DNA from: Betaproteobacteria bacterium
GTDB taxonomy: Bacteria; Pseudomonadota; Gammaproteobacteria; Burkholderiales; Usitatibacteraceae
Reading direction: 5' to 3'
DNA: 64,000 nt
NCBI GenBank assembly: GCA_016709665.1
Contig: JADJMI010000001.1
Coordinates: 186,001-250,000, forward strand
A program made the translations under genes and the position numbers. This document shows positions 46,026 to 54,332 of the stretch, piece after piece (position 1 is the first letter of the stretch; every line of letters starts with the position of its first letter). The notes under the pieces were generated by a model. That model ran no database searches. It saw only the letters and a list, made by a program, of their open reading frames with translations, and was not told where the DNA came from.

Positions 46026-47042
46026 TCAGGTGGGAATGGGCATCCCGGCCTTCGAGCCGGTGATGTAGCCGCGGTGCAGGGCCGGGTCCACCGGGCGTTC
46101 GCCGGGGCGGTCGATCCACAGGCGGTAGAGCAGGCGCTTGCGGTTCTCCTCGGGGAAGTCCGTGAACCCCGTGCGCCAGTGCACGACGGTGTAGTTGTTG
46201 AGCAGCTGGATGTCGCCCGGCTCGAAGGCCATGCCCAGGCACAGGTCGTCGCCGTGGGCGAGAGCCACGATGCGGTCGAGTAGCGCCATCTCGCGCTCCG
46301 GCACGACCGTGCCCATGCGCGCCTGGGCCTGCTTCACGCTGGTCGCGTTGAACACGCAACTGAGCAGGCCCCGGTAGTAGCGGTAGACGGGAATGGGCAC
46401 GGGCGTGCACCCGAAGGGGGCCTCCGGCGTGGCGTCGCCGCGCAGGTCGTGGTGAAAGCCCCGGTGCAGGGCCTCCAGCTCGCCCGGCCGTTCGGCCAGC
46501 AGGCGGTTGTAGATGGCGAGCGAACTGGCGATGCGGCTCTCGCCGCCTTCCCTGGCCTTCCTCACGCACAGGAGCGCCACGATGTCCCCCGGGTCGCTGT
46601 GGGGACGCTGCTCGGCGTTGGTGAGGGAAGGCTTCACGCCCGGCTGCGTGGCGTCGAGGCCCCGGTCCGTAATCTCCGCGATGGCGTCGCCATGGTGGTT
46701 CTGCGAGACGGGGATGCCCCAATGGCAACCCAGCCCCCAGAGGATGTCGCGGGCGCCCTGGTCGTCCAGTTCCGCGATGGGCAGGCCGCGCAGGAGCACG
46801 AAGCCGCGGCCGTGGGTCACCTCGCGAAGCAGGCCCGCGAGGCGCGATGCGAGGGTGGGCAGCGGAAAATCCCGCTTGCCGAAATGCGGTGCCCGCAGGC
46901 CGAGGCGCCGCACCTGCTGCGCCGCCGCCTTCAGTTCCGCGCCATCCGCCGGCGACCAGGGCACGATCCACGCGTCCGTCCGGCGCATCGCCTCGCCGGT
47001 CCAGGCGGAAGGGGCGTCGATCGGCACGGACGGCAGTTGCAT
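46026..47042 (-). CDS. TauD/TfdA-family 2-oxoglutarate-dependent dioxygenase
   Basis: This 338-residue protein has the iron triad H148-x-D150 (in R-P-H-S-D-P-G-D) and the distal H288 (N-N-Y-T-V-V-H-W-R-T-G). A C-terminal arginine (Y-R-L-W near 307) serves 2-oxoglutarate. G-F-V-L-L-R-G-L is the fold signature. It is the first gene of the seven-gene operon and is divergent from the IclR regulator. Such enzymes hydroxylate unactivated carbons or start C-N or C-S bond cleavage of amine, sulfonate or carboxylate substrates. The substrate is unknown but should match the neighbouring Bug protein. Confidence 0.88.
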   Translation of the reverse strand: MQLPSVPIDAPSAWTGEAMRRTDAWIVPWSPADGAELKAAAQQVRRLGLRAPHFGKRDFPLPTLASRLAGLLREVTHGRGFVLLRGLPIAELDDQGARDILWGLGCHWGIPVSQNHHGDAIAEITDRGLDATQPGVKPSLTNAEQRPHSDPGDIVALLCVRKAREGGESRIASSLAIYNRLLAERPGELEALHRGFHHDLRGDATPEAPFGCTPVPIPVYRYYRGLLSCVFNATSVKQAQARMGTVVPEREMALLDRIVALAHGDDLCLGMAFEPGDIQLLNNYTVVHWRTGFTDFPEENRKRLLYRLWIDRPGERPVDPALHRGYITGSKAGMPIPT

Positions 47043-47054
47043 CGGCGGGGCCTC

Positions 47055-47097
47055 GTATTACAATGCGATACGCTTGAATCGATAAATCCACTATACG
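47055..47097. promoter_or_regulatory. IclR/TauD divergent operator region
   Basis: The 95 bases between the two starts contain an AT-rich core with GTAT (47055-47058) opposed by ATAC (47068-47071), and GAATCGATAAATC around the palindrome ATCGAT. TATACG at 47092 may be the -10 of the regulator gene. These are candidate IclR sites seen by eye only. Confidence 0.35.
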
Positions 47098-47137
47098 GCC
47101 TGCCCCCCGACGCCGCAACCGCCCGGAACCGCCCGCC

Positions 47138-47932
47138 ATGACCGCCCCGCGAAAGCCCCCGAAAGCCGACCCGCTCTACGTCGCCTCGCTGGAGAAGGGC
47201 CTGAACGTCCTGGGCGCCTTTTCCAGCGGGCAGCAGTTCATGAACCTGCGCGAGATCGCCGAGGCGTGCGGCACGGACAAGAGCACCGCGCAGCGCTTCA
47301 CGCACACGCTCTCGCAGCTCGGCTACCTGGAGAAGTGCGCGAAGACGAAGCGCTTCTCGCTGGGCAAGCGCGTGCTGGAACTCTCCTTCAACTACCTGCG
47401 CGCCAATGCCCTGGTGGAAGCGGCCTCCCCCGTGCTGATCGAGCTGCAGCGCGCGACCGGCGAGCGGGTGAACCTGAGCCTCTTCGACGACCTCTCGATC
47501 CTCTACGCCATCCGCCAGTCGAGCAAGCGGGAGTACTACTTCTCCACGCTCATCGGGCGGCGCATGCCCATCTGGTCGTCGTCGGGGGGGCGCGCGATGC
47601 TCGCGGCCCTGCCCAGGGCGGAGGTGAACGACATCCTCAAGCGCTCGGACCTCAAGCCCCTCACCCCGCGCACCATCCACGACCCCGCCGGCATCCGGAA
47701 GAAGATCGCGCAGGCGCAGCAAAAGGGCTACGCCCTCACCGTGGAGGAAGGCGTGATGGGCGAGGTGGTGGTCGCGGCGGCGATCATCGACGCCGACGGG
47801 CGGCCGGCGGCGGCGATCCACATCGCCGGCTCGCTGGGCGAATGGACGGCAGAGCGGTTCGAGAGGAAGTTCGGGCCGCTCCTCGCGGAAACGGCGCAGC
47901 GGCTGAGCCACCACCGCTTCGCGAACCGCTAG
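47138..47932 (+). CDS. IclR-family transcriptional regulator
   Basis: This 264-residue regulator has an N-terminal winged helix (about 18-80: L-E-K-G-L-N-V-L-G-A-F, then L-R-E-I-A-E-A-C-G-T-D-K-S-T-A-Q-R-F) and an IclR effector domain (about 95-262, with the hairpin G-R-R-M-P-I-W-S-S-S-G-G-R-A-M-L-A). It is divergent from the TauD-led operon across a 95-base region and should control it in response to a pathway acid. It converges with the QseC-like kinase gene, the two stops overlapping. Confidence 0.92.
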   Translation: MTAPRKPPKADPLYVASLEKGLNVLGAFSSGQQFMNLREIAEACGTDKSTAQRFTHTLSQLGYLEKCAKTKRFSLGKRVLELSFNYLRANALVEAASPVLIELQRATGERVNLSLFDDLSILYAIRQSSKREYYFSTLIGRRMPIWSSSGGRAMLAALPRAEVNDILKRSDLKPLTPRTIHDPAGIRKKIAQAQQKGYALTVEEGVMGEVVVAAAIIDADGRPAAAIHIAGSLGEWTAERFERKFGPLLAETAQRLSHHRFANR

Positions 47933-49389
47933 GGCACCCGTTCCAGCGTCACCACGGCATCGAGCCCGCCGAGCGCGCTTTCCCGAAGCTCCACCCGCCC
48001 GCGGTGCAGCTCCACGATGCGCGCCACGATCGCGAGCCCCAGGCCCGCGCCCCGGCTGGGCCCTTCGCTGTAGAACCGCTCGAAGACGCGCTCGCGCTGC
48101 TCCGCGGGCACGCCCGGCCCGCTGTCCTCGACGTGGAGCTCGACCGAATCCGCCCCCGCGACGAGGCGCACCTGCACGCGCCCGGCCGGCGGCGCGTGGC
48201 GCACGGCATTGCTGATGAGGTTCTGCAACAGCACCTGCATCGCGTGCCCGTCGACCGGCGCGCGGTGATCGGCGGACTCGTCGGCCTGCAAGGTGATCTC
48301 GAGGCCGCGATCGAGCGCGAGGGGGCTCAGTTCGGCGATCTCGTCGCGAACCATCGGCAGCAGGTCCGCCGGGACGGGCTTCAGGTCCGCCGCGCCCGGC
48401 TCGAGGCGGGCGAGCGCGAGGAGCTGCTCCACGAGCCGCGTGGCGCGCGAAACGCTGCGATCGAGTTGCGCGAGCGCCGCCTCGCGGTCGGCCGGGTCCG
48501 CGGCGCGCACGGCGTTGTCGGCCTGCACGCGCAGCACCGCGAGCGGCGTGCGCAGTTCGTGCGCGGCATAGGAGAGGAAACGCTTCTCGCGATCGAGCAG
48601 CTCGGTGACGTTCGCGAGCAGGCGGTTGAGGGAGGCGGCCACGGGTTCGAGCTCGTCCGGCAGGCGCTCCAGCACGAGCGGCGCGAGGTCCGTGGCGTCG
48701 CGGGCCTTGAGCCGCTGGGTCATCTGCGCGAGCGGTCGCAGCGTCCAGCCGACGACGAGCCACACCAGCAGCGCCACGAGGGGAACGCCGATCAGCTCCG
48801 GCACCATGCTGCGGAAGGCGATGTTCGTGGCCAGCTCGCCGCGCACGTCGTCGCGGTCGCCCACGAGGATCCAGTGGCCGCTGGGCGGGTTGTCGAGGAG
48901 GAAGATGTTCCAGCGCGAGCCGTCGATGACGGCGTCGTGGAAGCCCGCCGGGGTGCCGAGCAGCGTGGCGGCGGCCCCGGCCAACTCGTGCCCGTGCTCG
49001 CCCGGCCCGCGCCGGCCCGTGATCCTCAGGTCGCGGAAGTGCGCGAGGGGGGCGCTCGCCGAATGCACGAGCGCCTCGCCCTTCGCGTCGAAGACGGCGA
49101 AGGCGAGCTTGCCTTCGTATTCGTGGGAGAAGCGCCGCGGCTGGCCCTGCGCGTCGACGGGCGAAGCCGCCCGGTCGAGCGCCGACTGCAGGATCCTCGC
49201 CGTATCGAGGTTCATCTCGCGGCCGGCCAGCCCGGCGACGAACCGGGCCGACTGCAGCAGCTGCGCGTCGAGGATCTCCTCGATCTCGTGCTGCGCGTCG
49301 CGATAGCTCCACACGGCCATGAGGGCGAGGAGCGCCGAGAGCACCCCGATGAGCAGCAGCAGGATGCGCCCGCGCAGCGAGCGGATCAC
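47929..49389 (-). CDS. QseC/PmrB-like sensor histidine kinase
   Basis: This 486-residue kinase has two membrane helices (about 8-28 and 196-216) bracketing a periplasmic sensor of about 165 residues. A HAMP linker follows, then HisKA with H277 in Y-A-A-H-E-L-R-T-P-L, and HATPase (N box L-I-S-N-A-V-R-H-A, G box G-A-G-L-G-L-A-I-V). It overlaps the regulator gene by four bases and is the last gene of the hemolysin/ligase operon. The order and motifs match QseBC/PmrAB-type pairs. The ligand is unknown; it may sense the product of the operon. Confidence 0.9.
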   Translation of the reverse strand: MIRSLRGRILLLLIGVLSALLALMAVWSYRDAQHEIEEILDAQLLQSARFVAGLAGREMNLDTARILQSALDRAASPVDAQGQPRRFSHEYEGKLAFAVFDAKGEALVHSASAPLAHFRDLRITGRRGPGEHGHELAGAAATLLGTPAGFHDAVIDGSRWNIFLLDNPPSGHWILVGDRDDVRGELATNIAFRSMVPELIGVPLVALLVWLVVGWTLRPLAQMTQRLKARDATDLAPLVLERLPDELEPVAASLNRLLANVTELLDREKRFLSYAAHELRTPLAVLRVQADNAVRAADPADREAALAQLDRSVSRATRLVEQLLALARLEPGAADLKPVPADLLPMVRDEIAELSPLALDRGLEITLQADESADHRAPVDGHAMQVLLQNLISNAVRHAPPAGRVQVRLVAGADSVELHVEDSGPGVPAEQRERVFERFYSEGPSRGAGLGLAIVARIVELHRGRVELRESALGGLDAVVTLERVP

Positions 49390-50045
49390 GCCTTGTCCAC
49401 GCGGTAGCCCACGCCGCGCACCGTCCGGATGAGCTCCGGGAAGAACTTCCGGCGCAGGTGGTGGATGTGCACGTCGATGGCATTGCTCTCGGCCGCATCC
49501 TCCCAGCCGTAGAGCGCCTCCTCGAGCTTCTCGCGCGTGAAGACGCGGCCGGGCTGCGAGAGGAGCTGGTGCAGCACGAGATATTCCTTGCGCGCGAGGC
49601 TCACCGGCTGGCCGCGGAAACTCACGTCCTGCGTGGCCGGATCGAGCCGGACGCCGTGGATCTCGAGCACGGGCTGGGGACGGCTGAGGCTGCGGCGAAG
49701 CAAGGCGCGCAGACGGGCCTTGAGCTCGTCCACCTCGAAGGGCTTCACCAGGTAGTCGTCGGCGCCGGCATCGAGGCCCGCGATGCGATCGCTCGTGGCG
49801 TCGCGCGCGGTGAGCACCAGCACGGGCATCGGGTTGGCGCCGGCACGGAGCTGGCGCAGGACGTCGAGCCCGTCCACCTTGGGCAGGCCCAGGTCGAGGA
49901 TCGCCACGTCGAAGGTCTCGCTCGCGAGGGCGTGCACCGCGCTCGCGCCGTCCTTCAGCCAGTCGACCGTGTAGCCGTCGCCCTTCAGGGCGACGCGGAT
50001 GCCCTCGCCGAGGTCCCCGTCATCCTCCACCAGCAGCAGCCGCAT
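49386..50045 (-). CDS. QseB/PmrA-like OmpR-family response regulator
   Basis: This 219-residue regulator has a receiver domain (about 1-115) with E7-D8-D9, D51 (A-I-L-D-L-G-L-P) and K100 or so in Y-L-V-K-P-F. A winged-helix effector (about 125-217) follows, with L-A-R-K-E-Y-L-V-L-H-Q-L-L and S-N-A-I-D-V-H-I-H-H-L-R-R-K. The recognition helix is typical of the PmrA/QseB subgroup, whose boxes are paired CTTAAT-like hexamers spaced five apart. Such a box is present upstream of the first gene of this operon. It is 37 bases after the TPR gene and overlaps its kinase. Confidence 0.92.
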   Translation of the reverse strand: MRLLLVEDDGDLGEGIRVALKGDGYTVDWLKDGASAVHALASETFDVAILDLGLPKVDGLDVLRQLRAGANPMPVLVLTARDATSDRIAGLDAGADDYLVKPFEVDELKARLRALLRRSLSRPQPVLEIHGVRLDPATQDVSFRGQPVSLARKEYLVLHQLLSQPGRVFTREKLEEALYGWEDAAESNAIDVHIHHLRRKFFPELIRTVRGVGYRVDKA

Positions 50046-50082
50046 GACGCCACGCCTCCCCTCGGGCCGACGGAGGGATTCC

Positions 50083-50736
50083 TCAGCCCAGCTTCGCCTG
50101 CACCGTCTTCAGCAGTTGCCGCGCTTCCTCGCGCCGCCCGGCATCGGCGCCGGCACGGCCGGGGCGGTCCGCCGCGGCGAGCGCCTTCTCCAGCGCCGCC
50201 TTGGCTTCCGCGTAGCGCTTCTGGCGCTGCAGGAAATCGCCGTAGAAGTAGTTCGGGTCGATGCCGTCCGGGTTGAGGACGAGGGCTTGCCTGAGCATCG
50301 CCTCGGCCTTCTTGTCGTCGCCGAAACCGATCGGCCAACCCGGCACTTGATAATACAGGCTGCCCAGGCTGGTATAGGCGGAGCCCTGCAGGGCTTTCGC
50401 GTCGAGCTGCATGGCCTGCTCGAGCTCGCCCTTGGCCTGCTTCACGAGGTCGAGGGCGCCCAGGCCGCCCTTGGCGCCGGCCCAGGTGCTGAGCACGATG
50501 GCCTTCCAGATGCGCAGCTCGGCCGCCTTCGGCTCGGCCGCGACGGCGCGGTCGGCTTCCTGCGCGAGCTCGGCGAACGCCGCCTCGCGGCTCGCCGCGG
50601 GCATCTTGTAGTGGATCTCCGCCCAGCGGCCCTGGATGCGCTCGAGCTGCTGCGCGCTGGATTCGGTGAGGGCCAGCGCGGGGATGCTCGCGGCGGCGAT
50701 GAGGCACAGGGCGATACGGCGGACGGTCGTTTTCAT
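50083..50736 (-). CDS. exported TPR-repeat protein
   Basis: This 217-residue protein has a signal peptide (cleavage near A-L-A-L at about 24) and at least three helical hairpins resembling tetratricopeptide repeats. A-Y-T-S-L-G-S-L-Y-Y-Q-V, A-E-A-M-L-R-Q-A-L-V-L-N-P-D-G and Y-A-E-A-K-A-A-L-E-K-A-L are the clearest. It should be periplasmic and act as a scaffold or adaptor. It overlaps the SDR gene by four bases. Its place between the biosynthetic-looking genes and the sensor pair suggests a role in handling or sensing the product; this is inference. Confidence 0.82.
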   Translation of the reverse strand: MKTTVRRIALCLIAAASIPALALTESSAQQLERIQGRWAEIHYKMPAASREAAFAELAQEADRAVAAEPKAAELRIWKAIVLSTWAGAKGGLGALDLVKQAKGELEQAMQLDAKALQGSAYTSLGSLYYQVPGWPIGFGDDKKAEAMLRQALVLNPDGIDPNYFYGDFLQRQKRYAEAKAALEKALAAADRPGRAGADAGRREEARQLLKTVQAKLG

Positions 50737-51539
50737 GCGGTCTTCTCCGGGATGTCGGTGCGGGCGAAATGCTGGATGGTGGGAAGCTGCTTGCGCAGGG
50801 CCTGGTCCACGAGGCGCGGGAGCAACCCGTTGAGCTTCACGAACAGTTTCTCGGGCCAGCCGAAATAGAGTTCCTCGCGCTCGCGGCCGATGGCCTCCAC
50901 GATGCGCGAGGCCACGAAGGCGGGGTCGTCCATGGTCACGTTCAGTTGCCGGTTCATGGCGACCACCGGCGCGGCGTTCATCGCCGTCTTCGTCGCGCGC
51001 GGCGCGATGTAGAGCACCTTCACGCGCGTGTCGGCCAGCTCGCGGCGAAGCGCCTCGGAAAACCCGCGCACGGCGAACTTGCTCGCGCAGTAGGCGGCGA
51101 AGCCCGGGTAGCCGATGGAGCCGAAGGTGGAGCCGACGTTCACCACGAGGGCGGTCGGCTCCCGGCGCAACATCGGCAGGAGGCGGTGCGTGAGCTGCAG
51201 GTTGGCGGTGACGTTGAGATCGAGCACGTCGGCGATGGATTCCTCGTCCTGCTGCTCGAGCATCGTGAAGCGGTTGATGCCCGCGGCGTTGATGAGGCAG
51301 TTCACGCCGCCGGCGCGGCGCACGGCGTCTTCCACCGCGTCGCGGCCTTCGCGCCGGCGCAGGTCCGCAGGCACGACGGTGACCTGGCCCGGGTGGCGGC
51401 TCGCGATCGCGGCCAGCGATTCGGCGTCGCGGCCGGCGACGATGAGCTTCGCGCCCGCGGCGCACAGCTGCCCGGCCAGGGGCTGGCCGATGCCGCCGCT
51501 CGCGCCGGTGAGCAGGGCCCGCGTGTCGGAAAGTTTCAT
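50733..51539 (-). CDS. short-chain dehydrogenase/reductase of the hemolysin-ligase operon
   Basis: This 268-residue SDR has T-G-A-S-G-G-I-G (11-18), N-A-A-G (84-87) and S137, Y150, K154 (Y-C-A-S-K). The basic residue after strand two (V-A-G-R-D) indicates NADPH use, fitting reduction. A C-terminal extension of about 40 residues (L-Y-F-G-W-P-E-K-L-F-V-K-L-N-G-L-L-P) is amphipathic and may bind membranes or acyl chains. It is ten bases after the diiron oxidase gene and overlaps the TPR gene. It may reduce a keto intermediate made by the neighbouring enzymes. Confidence 0.88.
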   Translation of the reverse strand: MKLSDTRALLTGASGGIGQPLAGQLCAAGAKLIVAGRDAESLAAIASRHPGQVTVVPADLRRREGRDAVEDAVRRAGGVNCLINAAGINRFTMLEQQDEESIADVLDLNVTANLQLTHRLLPMLRREPTALVVNVGSTFGSIGYPGFAAYCASKFAVRGFSEALRRELADTRVKVLYIAPRATKTAMNAAPVVAMNRQLNVTMDDPAFVASRIVEAIGREREELYFGWPEKLFVKLNGLLPRLVDQALRKQLPTIQHFARTDIPEKTA

Positions 51540-51549
51540 GGGGATCTCC

Positions 51550-52206
51550 TCAATGGGTCGTCGGGACGAGGGCGCGGAACATGTCGCCGTAGAGGCGATA
51601 GACCACCCGCGCGGTGTGCACGACGGCCTCGCGGTCCTCGTCGCGATCGAGCCGCTTCATGAGCCCCTCGAACGTCTTCATGTGCTCGATGTCGAGGCTG
51701 CCGTGGGAGGTGAGGTAGCTGAAGGCCTGCGGCGGAAGCTTCAGCTTCTCCCGGATGATGCCGGCCGCCTGCGTGGCGAGCGCGGTGCTGGTGCCCTCGA
51801 GCACGTTCACCATGCCGAAGAAGCTCACCGGGTTGTGGCGCGCGATGCGGTCGTGCACGTAGCTCACCATCAGCTCCGTGGGCAGCGCGGGGTCGCCCGC
51901 GCGCACGGCCCCGGCGTCCCCGCCGCATGCCTCGATGTCGGCGAGGATCCACTGCTCGTGGCCCTTCTCTTCCTCGATGTATTCGGCGATCGCCAGGCGC
52001 AGCCATTCGAGCCGCTCGGGCAGGCGCGCGCCGCAGGCCATGAGCAGCGGCACCGTGTGCTTCACGTGGTGGTAGGCCTGGGTGAGGAAGGCGATGTACG
52101 TCTCGCGGGTGACGTCGCCGGCCATGGCCTGGCCGATGACGGGCGCGGCGAGCAGGTAGTCGCGATCGGGCGCCGTGCGGTCCTGGAGCTGGGTGAAGAA
52201 ATTCAT
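51550..52206 (-). CDS. heme-oxygenase-like diiron oxidase (TenA/PqqC-like fold)
   Basis: This 218-residue all-helical protein belongs to the Haem_oxygenas_2/HDO superfamily. Candidate iron ligands are E80 and H83 (Y-I-E-E-E-K-G-H-E-Q), E137 (N-V-L-E-G-T-S) and H168, D172, H175 (S-H-G-S-L-D-I-E-H). This H-x3-D-x2-H pattern in the last helix is diagnostic of the diiron oxidases/oxygenases (UndA, SznF-type, CADD) and is absent from the TenA thiaminases. Members desaturate, decarboxylate or N-oxygenate small substrates. It overlaps the ligase gene by four bases, so its substrate is probably the ligase product or a carrier-bound or free acyl compound. Confidence 0.82.
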   Translation of the reverse strand: MNFFTQLQDRTAPDRDYLLAAPVIGQAMAGDVTRETYIAFLTQAYHHVKHTVPLLMACGARLPERLEWLRLAIAEYIEEEKGHEQWILADIEACGGDAGAVRAGDPALPTELMVSYVHDRIARHNPVSFFGMVNVLEGTSTALATQAAGIIREKLKLPPQAFSYLTSHGSLDIEHMKTFEGLMKRLDRDEDREAVVHTARVVYRLYGDMFRALVPTTH

Positions 52207-53639
52207 GCGGATGCCTCGTGGGGGAAGTGGGTGGCGGCCAGGGCGTCGCGGCGAAGGCGCCCGTTGGGCGTGGCGAAGCCGTTGGCCGGGGTGAAGGGCT
52301 CGCGCGCCCGCTGCCAGCGGTGCACGCGCGCGTAATCGGGCAGGCGTTCGTTGACGCGGTCGACGGCCGCCTGGATCTCGGCGTCGCCGACATCGGCGCC
52401 GCGCGGGACCAGCACCGCGACGTTCTCCGCCCGCGCCTCGCCGTGCAGCCAGGCCTGCGCGATGGGGGCCTGCAGCACGAGCTCGGCCTCGACCCACTCC
52501 GGGTTCACGTTGCGGCCGTAGGCGGTGATGAACAGGCTCTTGCGCCGGCCGATGAGCGTGAGATAGCCGTTCTCGACCTTGCCCAGGTCGCCGGTACCGA
52601 GCCACTCGTCGCCGTGCGGCGCCTCGCCCACGTAGCCGAGCATCCGGGCGCCGCGCACGTGGATCTCGCCGTCGTCGGCCACGCGAAGCTCCACGTGCGG
52701 CAGCGGCCGGCCCACGGTGCCGATGCGGCGCGCCTGCGGGGTGTTGAGGCACGCGACCGACGCGCATTCGGACAGGCCGTAGCCCTCGTAGACGGGCAGC
52801 TCCAGGCTGTCCGCGCGATGCAGGAGCGAAGGCGCGACGCGCGCGCCGCCCACGGCGATGAACCGCAGGCTCGCGGGCGGGCGATGCCCCGCCTCGGCCG
52901 CCGCGACGAGCGCGAGCAGGAGCTGGGGCAGGAGGATCACGCTGTGCGGCCGGCTCTCGTGCAGCACGCGCAGGAAGGCGCCGACGTCGAAGCCGCTCGC
53001 GCCCTTGAGGCCGATCTCCTGCATCGGGCGCAGGTCGACGCAGGCGCCCTTGAGCAGGGGCGCATAGAGGCCCGCGACGTTCTCGAGCAGCGTGGCGAGG
53101 GGCAGCACGCACAGGTGGTGGCGGATGTCGAGCGCCGCGCTCGCCTGGTGCACGCTGCCCGCGACGGCGAGGAGGGCCTTCGCGTCGAGGCACACGCCCT
53201 TGGGGGTCCCGGTGGTGCCGGAGGTGTACGTGATCTTGCGGGTGCCTTCGGGGAGCGCGGCCGCCTGCGCGACGCCCCGCGTCCACACGCCCGGCGATTG
53301 CCGCTCGAACCCGGCCGCGCCCGGCGGCGGATCGGCGCCGATGCACGTGTCGACGCCCGCGCTCTCCAGCACGTGGCATTGCTGCGCCGGCGAGAAGAAT
53401 CCCGGCACGGGCACGCAGACGCGATCGCTGAACAGGAGGGCGAGGTCCCACGCGGCCCACTCGATGCCGTTGTCGAGCGCGAGCGCCACGCGCGAGGCAC
53501 CCGTCTCGTCGAGCACCGCCCGGCGGCGGGCGATCGCGTTCACGAGCGCGCCGCAGGTCACGACGGCGTCGCCCGCCTTCAGCGCGGGCCGGTCGGCGTC
53601 CTCGCGCAGGGCGAGCCAGAGCGCCTCAACGGACGGCAT
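52203..53639 (-). CDS. AMP-dependent acyl ligase (ANL family), A10 lysine replaced
   Basis: This 478-residue adenylate-forming enzyme is short for the family (usually 500-550). Visible motifs are A3 T-Y-T-S-G-T-T-G-T-P-K-G-V, A5 Y-E-G-Y-G-L-S-E, A7 L-G-T-G-D-L-G and A8-like R-R-K-S-L-F-I-T-A-Y-G-R-N-V. The A10 position reads T-P-N-G-R-L-R-R, with R461 where the catalytic lysine (G-K) normally stands. That lysine drives adenylation, so activity may be altered, slow, or limited to the thioester half-reaction. Its ATG lies 14 bases inside the hemolysin-family gene and its stop overlaps the oxidase gene. It would activate a fatty or aryl acid; the acceptor is unknown. Confidence 0.87.
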   Translation of the reverse strand: MPSVEALWLALREDADRPALKAGDAVVTCGALVNAIARRRAVLDETGASRVALALDNGIEWAAWDLALLFSDRVCVPVPGFFSPAQQCHVLESAGVDTCIGADPPPGAAGFERQSPGVWTRGVAQAAALPEGTRKITYTSGTTGTPKGVCLDAKALLAVAGSVHQASAALDIRHHLCVLPLATLLENVAGLYAPLLKGACVDLRPMQEIGLKGASGFDVGAFLRVLHESRPHSVILLPQLLLALVAAAEAGHRPPASLRFIAVGGARVAPSLLHRADSLELPVYEGYGLSECASVACLNTPQARRIGTVGRPLPHVELRVADDGEIHVRGARMLGYVGEAPHGDEWLGTGDLGKVENGYLTLIGRRKSLFITAYGRNVNPEWVEAELVLQAPIAQAWLHGEARAENVAVLVPRGADVGDAEIQAAVDRVNERLPDYARVHRWQRAREPFTPANGFATPNGRLRRDALAATHFPHEASA

Positions 53640-54285
53640 CGCGATCGCCTCCCGCCAGCGCGGCCAGCACGCGGCATCCCACGGGGATCTCGCCCACCAT
53701 CACCTGCGGGCGCAGGTCGTAGTAGCGGCCCCAGGCCGAACGCTGGGCACCGACGCGCGCCGGATCGGCCGAGGCGATGCGGGTGAGGGGAAGGCCCAGC
53801 CGCTGGAAGCTGTTGAGCAGGGCCGGCGTGCCGGTGAAGGCCACCCAGCGGAAGCCGCCTTCGGCCAGCCGGCCCGACAACTCGACGATGAGGCGGCGCG
53901 CGGTGCCCCGGCCGTCCGCGGCGAGGTTGCCGACTTCCACGATCTCCCCGCGCGGGATGCCGGGACCGAAGAGCGGGCGCAGGGCCTGCTCGATGGGGGC
54001 GTCCAGGTACTGCTCGAGGAAGAGCGCACCCTCGTTCGCCCCGCGAAGTCCCACGGCGCCGTGCAGGACCCCGTCCGCCGCCTGAAGGCCCAGCAGGCTC
54101 GGCATGAAGTGCGTGACCCGCGCCTCGTGCTGCTCCGAGAACCGCCGCTGGATGAAGGCTTCCACGGCGCGGCGCGGGTGGCCGGCGAGGACGGGCACGA
54201 GGCGCAGGCCGTCGCTGCCTTCCCGCGGGAGGGACGCGGGCGAGGACGGCGTCGGCAGGCAGGTTTCCCGCGCTTGAGCCTTCAT
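53626..54285 (-). CDS. thermostable hemolysin family protein (T_hemolysin, acyltransferase-like fold)
   Basis: This protein has about 219 residues from ATG 54285; ATG 54318 would add 11. It matches the thermostable-hemolysin family (PF12261): A-F-I-Q-R-R-F-x-x-x-H-x-A-x-V-T-H-F-M-P near the start, F-L-E-Q-Y-L-D, I-V-E-V-G-N-L-A and F-T-G-T. The domain is related to GNAT and LuxI-like acyltransferases, and there is no signal peptide, so a secreted toxin role is unlikely. It is the first gene of a seven-gene operon with an acyl ligase and a diiron oxidase. N-acylation using an activated acyl group is the working idea, and is inferred. Confidence 0.82.
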   Translation of the reverse strand: MKAQARETCLPTPSSPASLPREGSDGLRLVPVLAGHPRRAVEAFIQRRFSEQHEARVTHFMPSLLGLQAADGVLHGAVGLRGANEGALFLEQYLDAPIEQALRPLFGPGIPRGEIVEVGNLAADGRGTARRLIVELSGRLAEGGFRWVAFTGTPALLNSFQRLGLPLTRIASADPARVGAQRSAWGRYYDLRPQVMVGEIPVGCRVLAALAGGDRDAVR

Positions 54286-54332
54286 GGGGGCTGGGTTCGT
54301 AAGTGAGCCAGCCGCCATGCTGCGGGCGGATC

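Noticed and set aside
51550..52206. TenA thiaminase II
   Set aside because: The active-site cysteine arrangement of TenA was not seen, while a diiron ligand pattern was.
53626..54285. Secreted hemolysin toxin
   Set aside because: No signal peptide, no pore-forming repeats, and the gene heads a metabolic-looking operon. The family name is historical.
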